Positions 14,603 to 24,064 of a stretch of DNA of 45,859 nucleotides are shown piece by piece. Both the position numbers and the translations under genes were made by a program. The DNA lies in NCBI GenBank assembly GCA_944383855.1, contig CALWRB010000004.1, positions 1 through 45,859 of the forward strand, in the 5' to 3' direction. The notes beneath the pieces were generated by a model. It was not told the DNA's origin, did not search any database, and saw only the letters and a program-made list of their open reading frames with translations. Position 1 is the first letter of the stretch. The number at the start of each line of letters is the position of its first letter. The DNA comes from an uncultured Lachnospiraceae bacterium. Its GTDB lineage: Bacteria; Bacillota; Clostridia; Lachnospirales; Anaerotignaceae.

Positions 14603-14627
14603 ATCGCTACAGAAGGGAGAGAGCGCA

Positions 14628-15017
14628 ATGGCAGATATTTTTTCGCGTATTTCCATGGAGCAGGTGCTTTTGGCAGCGTGCATTGCCTATGTGATCTGGT
14701 ATGTGCTGATGCACAGCCAAACCGTGCGCAATTTTTTGCATTCGGATCAGAAAGAAGGCGAGCGCACCTACGGGCAGGCGGAATTAAGCGCGGCAGGGGA
14801 GCGGTGCGAGAAACTTTTTCCAATCGTTTCTATCCCGTTTCAGGGTATGATTTTTCAAAGAGGTATGCGGGTAGAGGTGCATATGCAGCCGTATCAAGTC
14901 ATTGTGGGGGAATTGATCGGCATGAATAAGATCAATTTGATCTGCATTCGAACGGACAGCCAGATTTTAGCGCTGCGTTTGGAAAAGATAGAAAGTATGC
15001 GCTGCTTATCCGAATGA
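14628..15017 (+). CDS. Small membrane protein of unknown function
   Basis: A 129-residue protein with one N-terminal transmembrane segment (about 10-28, VLLAACIAYVIWYVLM) and a soluble remainder that looks beta-rich (FQRGMRVEVHMQPYQVIVGE). I do not recognise the family. ATG 14628 is chosen because AGAAGGGAGAGAG lies just upstream; the frame continues further up but overlaps rsmI. It is the last gene of the tmk-rsmI operon and ends at a clear terminator. In Bacillus this place is held by abrB, to which it is not related. Confidence 0.7.
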   Translation: MADIFSRISMEQVLLAACIAYVIWYVLMHSQTVRNFLHSDQKEGERTYGQAELSAAGERCEKLFPIVSIPFQGMIFQRGMRVEVHMQPYQVIVGELIGMNKINLICIRTDSQILALRLEKIESMRCLSE

Positions 15018-15034
15018 TCGGAGAGAAAAAAACG

Positions 15035-15067
15035 GCATTTTGGTGAAAAGACCGAAATGCTTTTTTT
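15035..15067 (+). terminator. Terminator of the tmk-rsmI operon
   Basis: GCATTTTGGT (15035-15044) pairs with ACCGAAATGC (15051-15060), with one T-G wobble, followed by seven T residues. Confidence 0.85.
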
Positions 15068-15327
15068 GTGCCCAAATGTTTGGAAATGGTTTTTTGGGCA
15101 GAAAAAAACAGCTATGATGCGTCTTGAATTAGTTAAAAAAATAACAAAAATAAAGCGAAAAAAATTAGAAAGTTTCCTGTAAAGAAACAATCAAAAGCGG
15201 TCGAAGAATTGTGAAAAACTGGATAAATGAACAAAAAAAATGTTAAAAAGTCGTTAAGAAATGCTGTGTTATCGTGAAAAACGCACATTTTTACACCTTT
15301 CTTAACACCATCTTAGCGTCGGAAAGG
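15068..15327. other. A-rich intergenic region upstream of the TetR regulator
   Basis: No gene is seen. The region contains an 8-bp inverted repeat TGCCCAAA (15069-15076) / TTTGGGCA (15093-15100), long A-tracts, and a 9-bp inverted repeat GTTAAGAAA (from about 15252) / TTTCTTAAC (ending about 15305) that embraces about 35 bp. Neither repeat is followed by a T-run. The A-tracts just upstream could act as UP-like or bent DNA for the promoter at 15328. Confidence 0.35.
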
Positions 15328-15355
15328 TTGCTTTTTAAAAGGAAAAGCATATAAT
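15328..15355 (+). promoter_or_regulatory. Promoter of the tetR-activase operon
   Basis: TTGCTT (15328-15333), a 16-bp spacer and a perfect TATAAT (15350-15355). Transcription would start near 15362, just ahead of the palindromic operator. Confidence 0.8.
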
Positions 15356-15367
15356 AAAATATGGAAA

Positions 15368-15383
15368 CAGACCGAACGGTCTG
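15368..15383 (+). promoter_or_regulatory. Palindromic TetR-family operator
   Basis: CAGACCGAACGGTCTG is a perfect 16-bp palindrome (7-bp arms, AA centre) located at about +7 to +22 of the predicted transcript. A protein bound there would block transcription, so autorepression by the adjacent TetR protein is the simple reading. Confidence 0.75.
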
Positions 15384-15440
15384 ATGTCAAAGTTGACCTT
15401 TGCTGATAAATTTTTTCGGCAGTGGAAGGAGGTGGAGCGG

Positions 15441-16079
15441 TTGAAGGAAGAACAGGAGATTTTAAAAACAGCGTTTTTGCTTTTTTTGGAGAAGGGTTTT
15501 TCCGAAAGTTCTACCAATGAGATCATACGGGAAGCAGGCTTGACCAAGGGCGGTTTTTATTATGCATTCAAAAGCCGGGAAGATTTGGTCGAGCAGGTGA
15601 TCCGGGAATATATCATACCTTACTTTTCAGGTGAGCGGGAAGAAATGGAAGCAGCTTGGGTGCAAAAAGCGACCGACACGACAACGGAGCAGCTGCTTGA
15701 GCACGGTTTTTTTGAACCGATGAGCTTTTCGTCCTATCAAAAAAGGATCGGGACTGCGGTCCCGTTTCGAAATTTCTATTTCCTGCTATATGAAGGATTG
15801 AAGAAATACGACGTGATCGCGCAGGCGCTCGGCGAAAGCAAGGCATACCGACAACACCAGCTCATGCGGATCCTGGAGCGGGGCAAGCAAAGAAAAGAAC
15901 TGCCTGCCGCACTCAACACAGCGGAATATACAGACATGATCGTGACGATGGCTGAGGGGATCACGGCACTGCAGGTGTTAGATGAAAAAATTGACGATAA
16001 CGAAAAATATATTCGATTGTTACAACACGTTTGGCATGAAATGACAACAGCAAAAGAAGGAGATGTGAAACCGACATGA
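15441..16079 (+). CDS. TetR/AcrR-family transcriptional regulator
   Basis: A 212-residue repressor. Residues about 5-52 form the TetR helix-turn-helix ([14 protein letters not shown], then [19 protein letters not shown]); the rest is the helical ligand-binding domain. TTG 15441 is preferred over ATG 15384: an excellent AAGGAGGTGG (15426-15435) lies 8 nt upstream of the TTG, while the ATG directly abuts the operator and has no ribosome site. The stop overlaps the start of the 1433-codon gene (ATGA, 16076-16079), so both are one transcriptional and translational unit. The ligand is unknown; a CoA thioester would fit the partner. Confidence 0.9.
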   Translation: MKEEQEILKTAFLLFLEKGFSESSTNEIIREAGLTKGGFYYAFKSREDLVEQVIREYIIPYFSGEREEMEAAWVQKATDTTTEQLLEHGFFEPMSFSSYQKRIGTAVPFRNFYFLLYEGLKKYDVIAQALGESKAYRQHQLMRILERGKQRKELPAALNTAEYTDMIVTMAEGITALQVLDEKIDDNEKYIRLLQHVWHEMTTAKEGDVKPT

Positions 16080-19000
16080 ACAGGAACTTGACTACATATA
16101 AAATGGGTATCGATATCGGCTCTACCACGGTAAAGGTGGTTGTGGTCAATGAAACCAATGAGATCGTATTCAACAGATACCGCAGACATTTTTCCGAAAT
16201 CAAAAAATGCGTAAAAGAGATTCTGCAAGAAGCAAAGGAAGAAATGGGAAGCATTGATTTTTCCGCAATGATCACAGGCAGCGGCGGTGTAGCGCTTGCC
16301 AATGCTATCGGTGCAAAATTCATTCAGGAAGTCGTTGCGACTGCCAATGCCATCGAAATGGCGGCGCCGCAGACAGATGTAGCCATCGAGCTTGGCGGTG
16401 AGGACGCGAAGATCATCTACTTCTCTAACGGTAATGTGGAGCAGAGAATGAACGGTGTTTGTGCCGGCGGTACAGGCTCTTTCATTGACCAGATGGCAAG
16501 CCTTCTGCGTACCGATGCTACAGGGTTGAATGAGTACGCAAAACATTATGAAGTTATTTACCCCATTGCTTCCAGATGCGGTGTATTTGCGAAAACAGAT
16601 ATTCAGCCGCTGATCAATGAAGGTGCCAGAAAAGAGGACTTGGCGGCTTCCATTTTCCAGGCAGTCGTAAACCAGACCATCGCGGGTCTTGCTTGCGGCA
16701 AACCGATTCGCGGTCATGTGGCATTTTTGGGCGGTCCTTTGCACTTCCTTTCCGAATTGAGAGGACGCTTTATCGAAACTTTGAAACTGACGGAAGAAAC
16801 AGCGCTTTTGCCTGAAAATTCCCATTTGTTTGCGGCTTACGGCACAGCGGTTTCCGCAGAAGGCGAAGCAGCGATCGATTTTGATACATTACTGGAAAAA
16901 TTGGAAAACGGTGCGGAGCTTTCCGCAGAAGTACATCGTATGGAGCCTTTGTTCCATGGCGAAGCGGAATATGCCGCATTTAAGAAACGTCACGATCAGG
17001 ATAAAGTAGCCAGAAGAGATCTGGCAAGCTACCGCGGCGATGCGTTCTTGGGTATTGACGCAGGTTCTACCACTACAAAAGTGGCTTTGGTCAGCGACCA
17101 GGGCGAATTGCTGTATTCCTTCTATGCCAGCAACGAAGGCAGTCCTTTGTATGTTGTGATGAAGAGCTTGAATGAGCTGTATGATTTGATGCCTGAGGGT
17201 GTCACAATCCGCAACTCCTGTGTGACCGGCTACGGCGAAGGATTGATCAAAGAAGCATTGATGGTAGACTTGGGCTATATCGAAACAGTGGCGCATTATA
17301 AAGCGGCGCAGTTCTTTAAACCCGATGTAGATTTTATTTTGGATATCGGCGGACAGGATATGAAATGTATCCGTATCAAGGATAATGTGATCGACAGCGT
17401 ACAGCTGAATGAGGCTTGCTCCTCCGGCTGCGGCTCCTTTATCGAAACATTTGCGAAATCTTTGAATTATAATGTGGCAGACTTCGCAAAGATCGCATTG
17501 TTTGCGGAACAGCCGATTGATCTTGGCTCCCGCTGTACGGTATTTATGAACTCCAGAGTAAAACAGGCGCAGAAAGAAGGCGCGAATGTTGCCGATATTT
17601 CCGCTGGTCTTGCTTACTCTGTTATCAAAAACGCACTGTTGAAGGTTATCAAGATCGCAGACCCCAAAGCAATGGGTAAATCCATGGTGGTACAGGGCGG
17701 TACATTCTATAACGACGCTGTACTGAAAAGCTTTGAGCTGATCAGCGGCAGAGAAGCCGTTCGTCCCGACATTGCCGGTATTATGGGTGCATTCGGCGCG
17801 GGCTTGATCGCGAAGGATAAATATGTACCCGGCTATCAGACCTCTCTGGTAGACAGAGATACTATGAACAATCTGGAAATCAAATCCACTATGACACGCT
17901 GCCAGGGCTGCACGAACCACTGCCTGCTGACTATCAACCATTTCAGCGGCGGCAGAAGATTTGTGACAGGTAACCGCTGCGAAAAAGGTCTGGGGAAAGA
18001 GAAACACGGCGATGCGCCGAACCTTTACGCATACAAGGCAAAGAGATTGTTTGACTACTATCAGCCTTTGACAGAAGAGGAGGCGACAAGAGGTACTGTT
18101 GGTATCCCTCGCGTACTGAATATGTGGGAGGATTATCCGTTCTGGTTTACATTCTTCACCAAACTGGGATATCGCGTAGTGCTTTCTCCGAACTCCTCTA
18201 AGTCCTTGTTTGAAAAAGGCATGGAATCCATTCCCAGCGAATCTGTTTGCTATCCTGCAAAACTGGTGCATGGACATATCATGTACTTGATCGAGCAGGG
18301 AGTAGATTTCATTTTCTATCCCGGCGTCGTTTACGAGCGCAGGGACAGTGGTGCTGCGGACAATAACTACAACTGCCCGATCGTAGCGTCCTATAACGAA
18401 AATATCAAAAACAATGTGGAAGAACTGCGGGAGAAGAATATTCCGTTTATGAATCCTTTCCTGGCAATGGATAAAGAAGAAACCATTGCAAAGCGTATGG
18501 TCGATGAGTTTGCGCCGAAGGGCTGCTCTGTAAAAGAGATCAAAGCAGCGGTACGCGCAGGTTGGGACGAATGGACCAACTTCCGTAATGATATGCATAA
18601 AAAAGGCGAAGAAACGCTGAAATATATCCAGGAACATGATATGCCGGCGATCGTTTTGGGCGGACGTCCTTATCATGTGGATCCTGAGATCAACCACGGT
18701 ATTCCCGAGCTGATCGTCGGATTCAACATTGCTGTTTTGACAGAGGACAGCATTGCGCACCTGGGCAATCTGGAACGTCCTACTGTGGTTAGAGATCAGT
18801 GGACATACCATTCTCGTCTGTATGAGGCAGCTGCATTTGTCAAGAAGCATGATAATATCGAATATGTGCAGCTCAACTCCTTCGGCTGTGGTCTGGATGC
18901 AGTAACGACCGATGAAGTCAAGGCAATCTTGAACGCAGCAGGAAAGATTTATACGACATTGAAGATCGATGAGGTCAATAACCTCGGTGCGGCGCGTATT

Positions 19001-20377
19001 CGTATCCGCTCTCTGATCGCTGCAATGGAAGACAGAAAAGAAAAACAGATGCATGTGCATGAAGGCAGCGCATCGCTCAAACGTGTCATCTTCACAAAAG
19101 AAATGAGAAAGGACTATACCATTCTTTGCCCGCAGATGTCCCCGATCCATTTCGATATTTTGCAGCCGGTATTCCGTCACTGCGGATATAACCTGGAGAT
19201 TATGGCGGCAATGGACAGAAACGCAATCGACACCGGTCTGAAATATGTCAATAACGATGCGTGCTACCCTGCGCTGATCACGATCGGTCAGCTGATGAAC
19301 GGTCTGCTTTCCGGCAATTACGACCTGAATCGCACCGCGCTGCTGATCTCTCAGACAGGCGGCGGCTGCCGTGCAACCAACTACATCGCCTTTATCCGTA
19401 AGGCATTGGAAAACGCAGGTATGCCGAATATCCCGGTTATCTCCGTCAACCCTGTGGGTCTTGAGAAAAACCCCGGCTTTAAATATGAGCCCAGACTGCT
19501 GCACCGTGCAATGCAGGCAGTGGTTTACGGCGATCTGTTCATGCGCGTGCTGTATCGTACTCGCCCGTATGAGAGAATCCCGGGATCTGCTAATGCGTTG
19601 TATGAAAAATGGAATGAGAAGGTAAAACATGACATTCTGCGTGCAGACCGCAAGACATTCAAACAGAATGTCCGTGGTATCATTCGCGACTTTGAGGCAC
19701 TGCCTATCACAAATGAAGTGAAACCCAGAGTCGGTATTGTCGGTGAGATCTTGGTAAAATTCCACCCGACAGCCAATAACGATCTGGTAAACCTTCTGGA
19801 AAAAGAAGGCGCAGAGGCAGTGGTTCCCGATCTGCTGACATTTGCACTGTATTGCTGCAGAAACTCTGCGGAGAAGGAAAAGAACCTTGGCACCGGCAAA
19901 AAAGGCACGATTATGGCAGCTATCTTTGCGAAGATCATCGAATACTATCAGAAACCGATGATGGAAGCGTTGGAAGAAAGCAAGCGCTTTGACCGCCCTG
20001 AAAATATCCGTACATTAGCAGATGCAGCAGAAAAGATCGTATCTTTGTGCAACCAGACCGGCGAAGGTTGGTTCCTGACTGCGGAAATGATCGAATTGAT
20101 CCACAGCGGTGTACCGAATATCGTCTGCACACAGCCTTTTGGCTGTCTGCCGAACCATGTAGTCGGAAAAGGCGTTATCAAAGAACTGCGTAAGCAGTAT
20201 CCGACATCTAATATCGTTGCCATTGACTACGATCCGGGTGCCAGCGAGGTCAACCAGCTCAATCGTATCAAACTGATGCTGGCAAGTGCGAATAAGAACC
20301 TGACCGGCAAGAAACCGGAAAGCTTGAAACGCGTACATAGTATGCAGGAAGCGGCATTCGATGTTTCCGGTAAATAA
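16076..20377 (+). CDS. Giant 2-hydroxyacyl-CoA dehydratase activase-related protein
   Basis: A 1433-residue protein with two BcrAD/BadFG-type activase ATPase domains. The first (about 8-265) has [25 protein letters not shown] and [12 protein letters not shown]; the second (about 320-590) has [32 protein letters not shown] and [11 protein letters not shown] cysteine-rich CQGCTNHC (about 610), a DUF2229-like region (about 670-900) and an HgdB-like C-terminal half (from about 1010, with [10 protein letters not shown] and GGGCRATNY) follow. Activases of this class use ATP to inject an electron into dehydratases. The substrate of this large fused form is not established. Its codons are more C-ending than its neighbours', suggesting high expression. 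Confidence 0.88.
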   Translation: MNRNLTTYKMGIDIGSTTVKVVVVNETNEIVFNRYRRHFSEIKKCVKEILQEAKEEMGSIDFSAMITGSGGVALANAIGAKFIQEVVATANAIEMAAPQTDVAIELGGEDAKIIYFSNGNVEQRMNGVCAGGTGSFIDQMASLLRTDATGLNEYAKHYEVIYPIASRCGVFAKTDIQPLINEGARKEDLAASIFQAVVNQTIAGLACGKPIRGHVAFLGGPLHFLSELRGRFIETLKLTEETALLPENSHLFAAYGTAVSAEGEAAIDFDTLLEKLENGAELSAEVHRMEPLFHGEAEYAAFKKRHDQDKVARRDLASYRGDAFLGIDAGSTTTKVALVSDQGELLYSFYASNEGSPLYVVMKSLNELYDLMPEGVTIRNSCVTGYGEGLIKEALMVDLGYIETVAHYKAAQFFKPDVDFILDIGGQDMKCIRIKDNVIDSVQLNEACSSGCGSFIETFAKSLNYNVADFAKIALFAEQPIDLGSRCTVFMNSRVKQAQKEGANVADISAGLAYSVIKNALLKVIKIADPKAMGKSMVVQGGTFYNDAVLKSFELISGREAVRPDIAGIMGAFGAGLIAKDKYVPGYQTSLVDRDTMNNLEIKSTMTRCQGCTNHCLLTINHFSGGRRFVTGNRCEKGLGKEKHGDAPNLYAYKAKRLFDYYQPLTEEEATRGTVGIPRVLNMWEDYPFWFTFFTKLGYRVVLSPNSSKSLFEKGMESIPSESVCYPAKLVHGHIMYLIEQGVDFIFYPGVVYERRDSGAADNNYNCPIVASYNENIKNNVEELREKNIPFMNPFLAMDKEETIAKRMVDEFAPKGCSVKEIKAAVRAGWDEWTNFRNDMHKKGEETLKYIQEHDMPAIVLGGRPYHVDPEINHGIPELIVGFNIAVLTEDSIAHLGNLERPTVVRDQWTYHSRLYEAAAFVKKHDNIEYVQLNSFGCGLDAVTTDEVKAILNAAGKIYTTLKIDEVNNLGAARIRIRSLIAAMEDRKEKQMHVHEGSASLKRVIFTKEMRKDYTILCPQMSPIHFDILQPVFRHCGYNLEIMAAMDRNAIDTGLKYVNNDACYPALITIGQLMNGLLSGNYDLNRTALLISQTGGGCRATNYIAFIRKALENAGMPNIPVISVNPVGLEKNPGFKYEPRLLHRAMQAVVYGDLFMRVLYRTRPYERIPGSANALYEKWNEKVKHDILRADRKTFKQNVRGIIRDFEALPITNEVKPRVGIVGEILVKFHPTANNDLVNLLEKEGAEAVVPDLLTFALYCCRNSAEKEKNLGTGKKGTIMAAIFAKIIEYYQKPMMEALEESKRFDRPENIRTLADAAEKIVSLCNQTGEGWFLTAEMIELIHSGVPNIVCTQPFGCLPNHVVGKGVIKELRKQYPTSNIVAIDYDPGASEVNQLNRIKLMLASANKNLTGKKPESLKRVHSMQEAAFDVSGK

Positions 20378-20405
20378 TGTTATATTTTTGAGGTAAAAAT
20401 CGAAA

Positions 20406-20453
20406 AGGCGCTGTTTGCCGAAAGAAGATTTCAGCAAAACAGCGCTTTCTTTC
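20406..20453 (+). terminator. Terminator after the activase gene
   Basis: GGCGCTGTTTGC (from about 20408) pairs with GCAAAACAGCGC (ending about 20446) across a purine-rich loop and is followed by TTTCTTTC. The T-run is imperfect, so read-through to the acylphosphatase is possible. Confidence 0.65.
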
Positions 20454-20483
20454 GTATCAAAAAAACGGCAGAGGAGGATCATT

Positions 20484-20849
20484 GTGTCGTTGAAAGAAAA
20501 ATGGCAGCGTTGGAAAGAAAATTACCTGTTTCGGCAGATAGAGCGTTTACAGCTGCCGGTATTTGGAGATGCGCCGACAAAACGGTTTTACTTTTGTTTC
20601 AGAGGAAGGGTACAAAACGTCGGATTTCGTTTGGAGATGTCCCTGCTTGCCAAACGTCTGGCACTGAGCGGTTGGGTCAGAAATACAGCTGACGGCGCTG
20701 TAGAGGCGCAGGTGCAGGGAAGCGAGGAAAAGATCGCGTATCTGGTGTCGCATATGTGCAGCAGAAAACGGTTGAAGGTGCGTCAGCTGGAAAAAAGAGA
20801 GATGGCATTGGAAAAAGAAGATTTGCTTTTTGTATCCGACAGAGAATAG
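20484..20849 (+). CDS. Acylphosphatase-domain protein
   Basis: A 121-residue protein; residues about 34-105 form an acylphosphatase domain with the catalytic arginine loop GRVQNVGFR and the catalytic asparagine in GWVRNTADGAVE. Acylphosphatases hydrolyse carboxyl-phosphate bonds such as in acetyl phosphate. A basic N-terminal extension (KEKWQRWKENYLFRQIERLQ) of about 30 residues is unusual for the family and may be amphipathic. The start is GTG 20484, 6 nt after GAGGAGGA (20471-20478); TTG 20490 is an alternative. Confidence 0.85.
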   Translation: MSLKEKWQRWKENYLFRQIERLQLPVFGDAPTKRFYFCFRGRVQNVGFRLEMSLLAKRLALSGWVRNTADGAVEAQVQGSEEKIAYLVSHMCSRKRLKVRQLEKREMALEKEDLLFVSDRE

Positions 20850-20952
20850 GAAGAATAACGGCAATCGTTATATGCAAAAAGCGGAAGTTACTCTCTTTAT
20901 CTTTCTTGACGAAAGAGCAGGTTTTCGACCGCTTTTATAGGAGAAATACAAA

Positions 20953-20991
20953 AACAGGACGTTTCTGTCGGAAACGTCCTGTTTGTTTTTT
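20953..20991. terminator. Bidirectional terminator
   Basis: A perfect 13-bp stem (AACAGGACGTTTC at 20953-20965 with GAAACGTCCTGTT at 20971-20983) has a 5-nt loop and T-runs on both strands. It separates the acylphosphatase gene from the convergent membrane-protein gene. Confidence 0.85.
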
Positions 20992-20993
20992 TC

Positions 20994-21467
20994 TTATTTT
21001 CTTCTTTTTTCGATAGATTCGGTCAGTGAAACAGACATTTTTTCAGAGAAGGATTTTTTCTTCTTATCTGCCAGATTCATACCGGAGATGCTGACGATAT
21101 ACATGCCTGCCAAATCGACTTTTACGTTTTTCTTGACGGCAAGCGCTTCGTAAACGGGTTTGTCGCACATCAGTGTCACGATCTGCGGACCGACTTTCGC
21201 ACGGACCAGATATGCCTTACGCATTTTTGCGGATTTTGGCATCTGCTCATAAATTGCTTTCGGCAGATTTCCTGTGCTGGGTTTTTCCCGTTTTTTGTCA
21301 ATGACAAAAATCTGCACCGTCATGCGGTTTTGTTCAATAAAGTCCTGTGCTTGGATCATACGCTTCATATTCTTCTTATTCAGATAATACAGCAAAAGTA
21401 TGATCAGAGCCAGTATGACGATCACGATGATCAGAATATCACTTGCGTTAATATCAGATGGGTTCAC
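20994..21467 (-). CDS. Membrane-anchored protein of unknown function
   Basis: A 157-residue protein with one N-terminal transmembrane helix (about 11-28, a run of Ile/Leu/Val) and a basic soluble part containing VQIFVIDKKREKPSTGNLPK and SAKMRKAYLVRAKVGPQIVT. I do not recognise the family. The start is GTG 21467, 7-8 nt after a perfect AAGGAGG. The C-terminus is very basic. It is transcribed alone, divergent from cardiolipin synthase. Confidence 0.7.
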   Translation of the reverse strand: MNPSDINASDILIIVIVILALIILLLYYLNKKNMKRMIQAQDFIEQNRMTVQIFVIDKKREKPSTGNLPKAIYEQMPKSAKMRKAYLVRAKVGPQIVTLMCDKPVYEALAVKKNVKVDLAGMYIVSISGMNLADKKKKSFSEKMSVSLTESIEKRRK

Positions 21468-21616
21468 AAATAATCCTCCTTACAGCATATCTGCGCCGGG
21501 TAAGGCATGACGGACGCAAATCAAATATTGTCATGCTTCCTTATTCTATCACTATTTTTGGATTTAGGGAAGTGGTAAACGCAATTTTTTCGATTTTTTT
21601 CGCCGTAGCCACGGTA

Positions 21617-21646
21617 TTGCGCACCAATACTTTTTTGTAGTATACT
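21617..21646 (+). promoter_or_regulatory. Promoter of cls
   Basis: TTGCGC (21617-21622), an 18-bp spacer and TATACT (21641-21646), about 60 nt upstream of the cls start codon. Confidence 0.6.
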
Positions 21647-21712
21647 GACAATGTATGATGGGGATATTTTAAAAATGTATCCCAAGGGAAAGCAGAATGG
21701 GAGAGGGCGGAC

Positions 21713-23179
21713 ATGAGCGGTTGGACGATCATCTTTGTTTTCATTACGTTTGGGTTGATATTGAATATCGTTCTGGCCGGTTTTGTGGTCTTTTTTGAAC
21801 GAAGAAACCCTGCCAGCACCTGGGCATGGCTTTTGGTGCTTTTTTTCATGCCGTTGTTCGGGTTCTTGATCTATATGGTGGTTGGGCGTAACAGCAAACG
21901 GGAAAAAATGTTTCAAGAAAAGGAAAAATACGACAGAGAAACATATATTTCATATCTGCTGAAAAATAAGACTTCCTATGAGAAGATACAGGCGCAAAGC
22001 GATGTAATCGAAAACGGCGGCAGACTGATCGGTGCCGACTATCTGACGGATTTGGCATATTTACACTTAAACAGCGGCAACTGGATCACGTTTAATAACG
22101 AGGTAGAATATTTCAACGAGGGGCAGGATAAATTCGAGGCATTGGTGCGTGATATCCGCGCGGCAAAGGAATATATCCATATGGAATACTACATTTGGCG
22201 CGGGGACAAGCTCGGCAGACGCCTGGTGGAGGAGTTGACCAAAAAAGCGGAAGAAGGCGTGGAGGTAAGGCTGTTGTATGACGGTATCGGTAACCGTACG
22301 CTGCCGAAGAATTTTTTTGACCGTTTGCATCGTGCGGGCGGGTATACAGCGGCGTTCTTACCCAGACTGATCGTACGGCTGAACTACCGCGACCACAGAA
22401 AGTTATGTGTCATTGACGGAAAAGTCGGATATATCGGCGGCTTTAACGTAGGCGAGGAATACTTGGGCATTGTCAAACGCTATGGACATTGGCGGGATAT
22501 GCATTTAAGTATCCAAGGTGATGCTGTGGATCAGCTGCAGATCCGCTTTGTGATGGACTGGAATTTTACCGCGCAAAAAGGAGCGGTGCCCCTGCGGCCG
22601 AAGTATTTCCCGGAACGGGTGCAAAAGGACGGCGTTCGAATGCAGATCGTTTCCAGCGGACCGGATACACAGTGGAAAAATGTGCGGAACGGTTATTTTA
22701 AAATGATCAATGAGGCGGAGAAAAGCATTTATGTCACAACCCCGTATTTTGTACCGGACGACGCGATTTTGGAAGGGTTGAAAGTCGCTGCGCTTTCCGG
22801 TATCGATACCAGAATCATCATTCCGGGAAACCCGGACCACCCGTTTGTCTATTGGGCAAGCGTGTCTTATCTGGGAGAGCTGTTGCAGGCGGGGGTGCGC
22901 TGCTATCAGTATAAAAACGGCTTTACCCATAGCAAAATGATACTGATTGACAGTTTGATGGCATCGGTAGGGACTGCGAATATGGATATCCGCAGTTTTG
23001 ATTTGAATTTTGAGGTCAATGCGTTTATTTATGACGCGAAGCTGACCAAACAGTTGGAAGAAAGTTATTTTGCGGATCTGCAAGACTGTGAGGAGATCAC
23101 GATGGAGTGGTACCGCAGCCGCAGAGGCGGATTTAAGATCAAAGAAGCGTTGGCAAGGCTGTTGTCGCCAATGCTGTAA
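21713..23179 (+). CDS. cls: Cardiolipin synthase (phospholipase D family)
   Basis: A 488-residue membrane enzyme that condenses two phosphatidylglycerol molecules into cardiolipin. Two N-terminal transmembrane segments (about 4-26 and 38-58) are followed by two HKD catalytic motifs: HRKLCVID (about residue 228) and HSKMILID (about 404), each with the GG/GT-x-N continuation (YIGGFNVGEEYLG and SVGTANMDIRSF). Length and layout match clostridial and Bacillus Cls. ATG 21713 follows GGGAGAGGGCGG. The acyl-ACP thioesterase gene follows after 25 bp, giving a small lipid operon. Confidence 0.93.
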   Translation: MSGWTIIFVFITFGLILNIVLAGFVVFFERRNPASTWAWLLVLFFMPLFGFLIYMVVGRNSKREKMFQEKEKYDRETYISYLLKNKTSYEKIQAQSDVIENGGRLIGADYLTDLAYLHLNSGNWITFNNEVEYFNEGQDKFEALVRDIRAAKEYIHMEYYIWRGDKLGRRLVEELTKKAEEGVEVRLLYDGIGNRTLPKNFFDRLHRAGGYTAAFLPRLIVRLNYRDHRKLCVIDGKVGYIGGFNVGEEYLGIVKRYGHWRDMHLSIQGDAVDQLQIRFVMDWNFTAQKGAVPLRPKYFPERVQKDGVRMQIVSSGPDTQWKNVRNGYFKMINEAEKSIYVTTPYFVPDDAILEGLKVAALSGIDTRIIIPGNPDHPFVYWASVSYLGELLQAGVRCYQYKNGFTHSKMILIDSLMASVGTANMDIRSFDLNFEVNAFIYDAKLTKQLEESYFADLQDCEEITMEWYRSRRGGFKIKEALARLLSPML

Positions 23180-23204
23180 ATACGAAGCGAGAGGAAGGAA
23201 CGGA

Positions 23205-23957
23205 ATGCAAAACAGCGGGCATGCGGAAGAAATCAAAATTTCATATTTTCAAGTGGATACAAGACATCGGCTGAAGTTAGCGGCTTTGTTTGCGGCATTG
23301 CAGGATACGGCAGTGAGCCATTCCGACCGCATCGGCTTTACGGTGGGGTATCTGGCGGAGCAGAAAAAAGGCTGGGCAGTGGTCAACTGGCATCTTTTAG
23401 TGGAACGTATGCCGCTGCACGGGGAAAAAATACGCATCGAAACATGGAGCAATCAATGCAGAAGAATGCAGGCGGAGCGCAGTTATTTGGTGACGGACGA
23501 GGACGGAAAAGAGATCATTCGGGCGGAAAGCAGATGGATTTATATGGACTTGGAAAAACGCCGCCCTACTTCCGTGCCGCAGGAAATGATAGAAGGTTAC
23601 CATAGTGACCGTGCTTCCGCCATTGCGGGGGAAAAGTACGAAATGCCAAAGGTCGGAAAGGAAGAAGCCCCTTTTTCCGAGGGAAGCCTGACTGTGACCA
23701 GACGGGATATGGACGCCAACGGGCATGCCAATAATGTGAAATATCTGGAGTGGGCGATGGATCATGTGCCGGACGAGATTTACGAAGCGCTTTCCTTATG
23801 CGAGGTGCGTGTGGTCTATCGAAAGGAATGCTATCGGGGCGATACGGTGCTGTTGTCGAATTATATCCGACAGGAACATGACAAACGGGAAGTATTGACA
23901 GTCATTCGGGACCAACAGGGGCACATCATTTCCGAAGTGGCGACGATTTGGGCATAA
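23205..23957 (+). CDS. Acyl-ACP thioesterase
   Basis: A 250-residue protein with two hot-dog folds, as in the FatA/FatB-related bacterial acyl-ACP thioesterases (PF01643), which release free fatty acids from acyl carrier protein. The first half has ALFAALQDTAVSHSDRIGF, the second the signature DANGHANNVKYLEWAMD. ATG 23205 follows GAGGAAGGAA; the frame is open upstream into cls. Co-transcription with cls suggests membrane lipid turnover. The hydrolysed chain length cannot be read from sequence. Confidence 0.88.
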   Translation: MQNSGHAEEIKISYFQVDTRHRLKLAALFAALQDTAVSHSDRIGFTVGYLAEQKKGWAVVNWHLLVERMPLHGEKIRIETWSNQCRRMQAERSYLVTDEDGKEIIRAESRWIYMDLEKRRPTSVPQEMIEGYHSDRASAIAGEKYEMPKVGKEEAPFSEGSLTVTRRDMDANGHANNVKYLEWAMDHVPDEIYEALSLCEVRVVYRKECYRGDTVLLSNYIRQEHDKREVLTVIRDQQGHIISEVATIWA

Positions 23958-23985
23958 CAGAAATAGAAAAATAACGGTAAAAAAG

Positions 23986-24014
23986 CCTGACAGCAAGAAA
24001 ATGTCAGGTTTTTT
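23986..24014 (+). terminator. Terminator of the cls-thioesterase operon
   Basis: CCTGACA (23986-23992) pairs with TGTCAGG (24002-24008) and is followed by six T residues; A-rich sequence on the other side may also make it work on the minus strand. Confidence 0.8.
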
Positions 24015-24017
24015 ACG

Positions 24018-24053
24018 CAAAAAAACCGTATCGCCTTAAAAAAGACGATACGG
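24018..24053 (-). terminator. Terminator of the HIT gene
   Basis: CCGTATCG (24026-24033) pairs with CGATACGG (24046-24053); read on the minus strand it is followed by a run of seven T residues. Confidence 0.8.
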
Positions 24054-24064
24054 AATGTATCTTT

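Noticed and set aside
16889..19765. A 958-codon open frame on the minus strand inside the activase gene
   Set aside because: It is wholly antisense to a conserved multi-domain protein, has no recognisable motif and a cysteine/histidine-rich random look. It is a by-product of the codon bias of the plus-strand gene.
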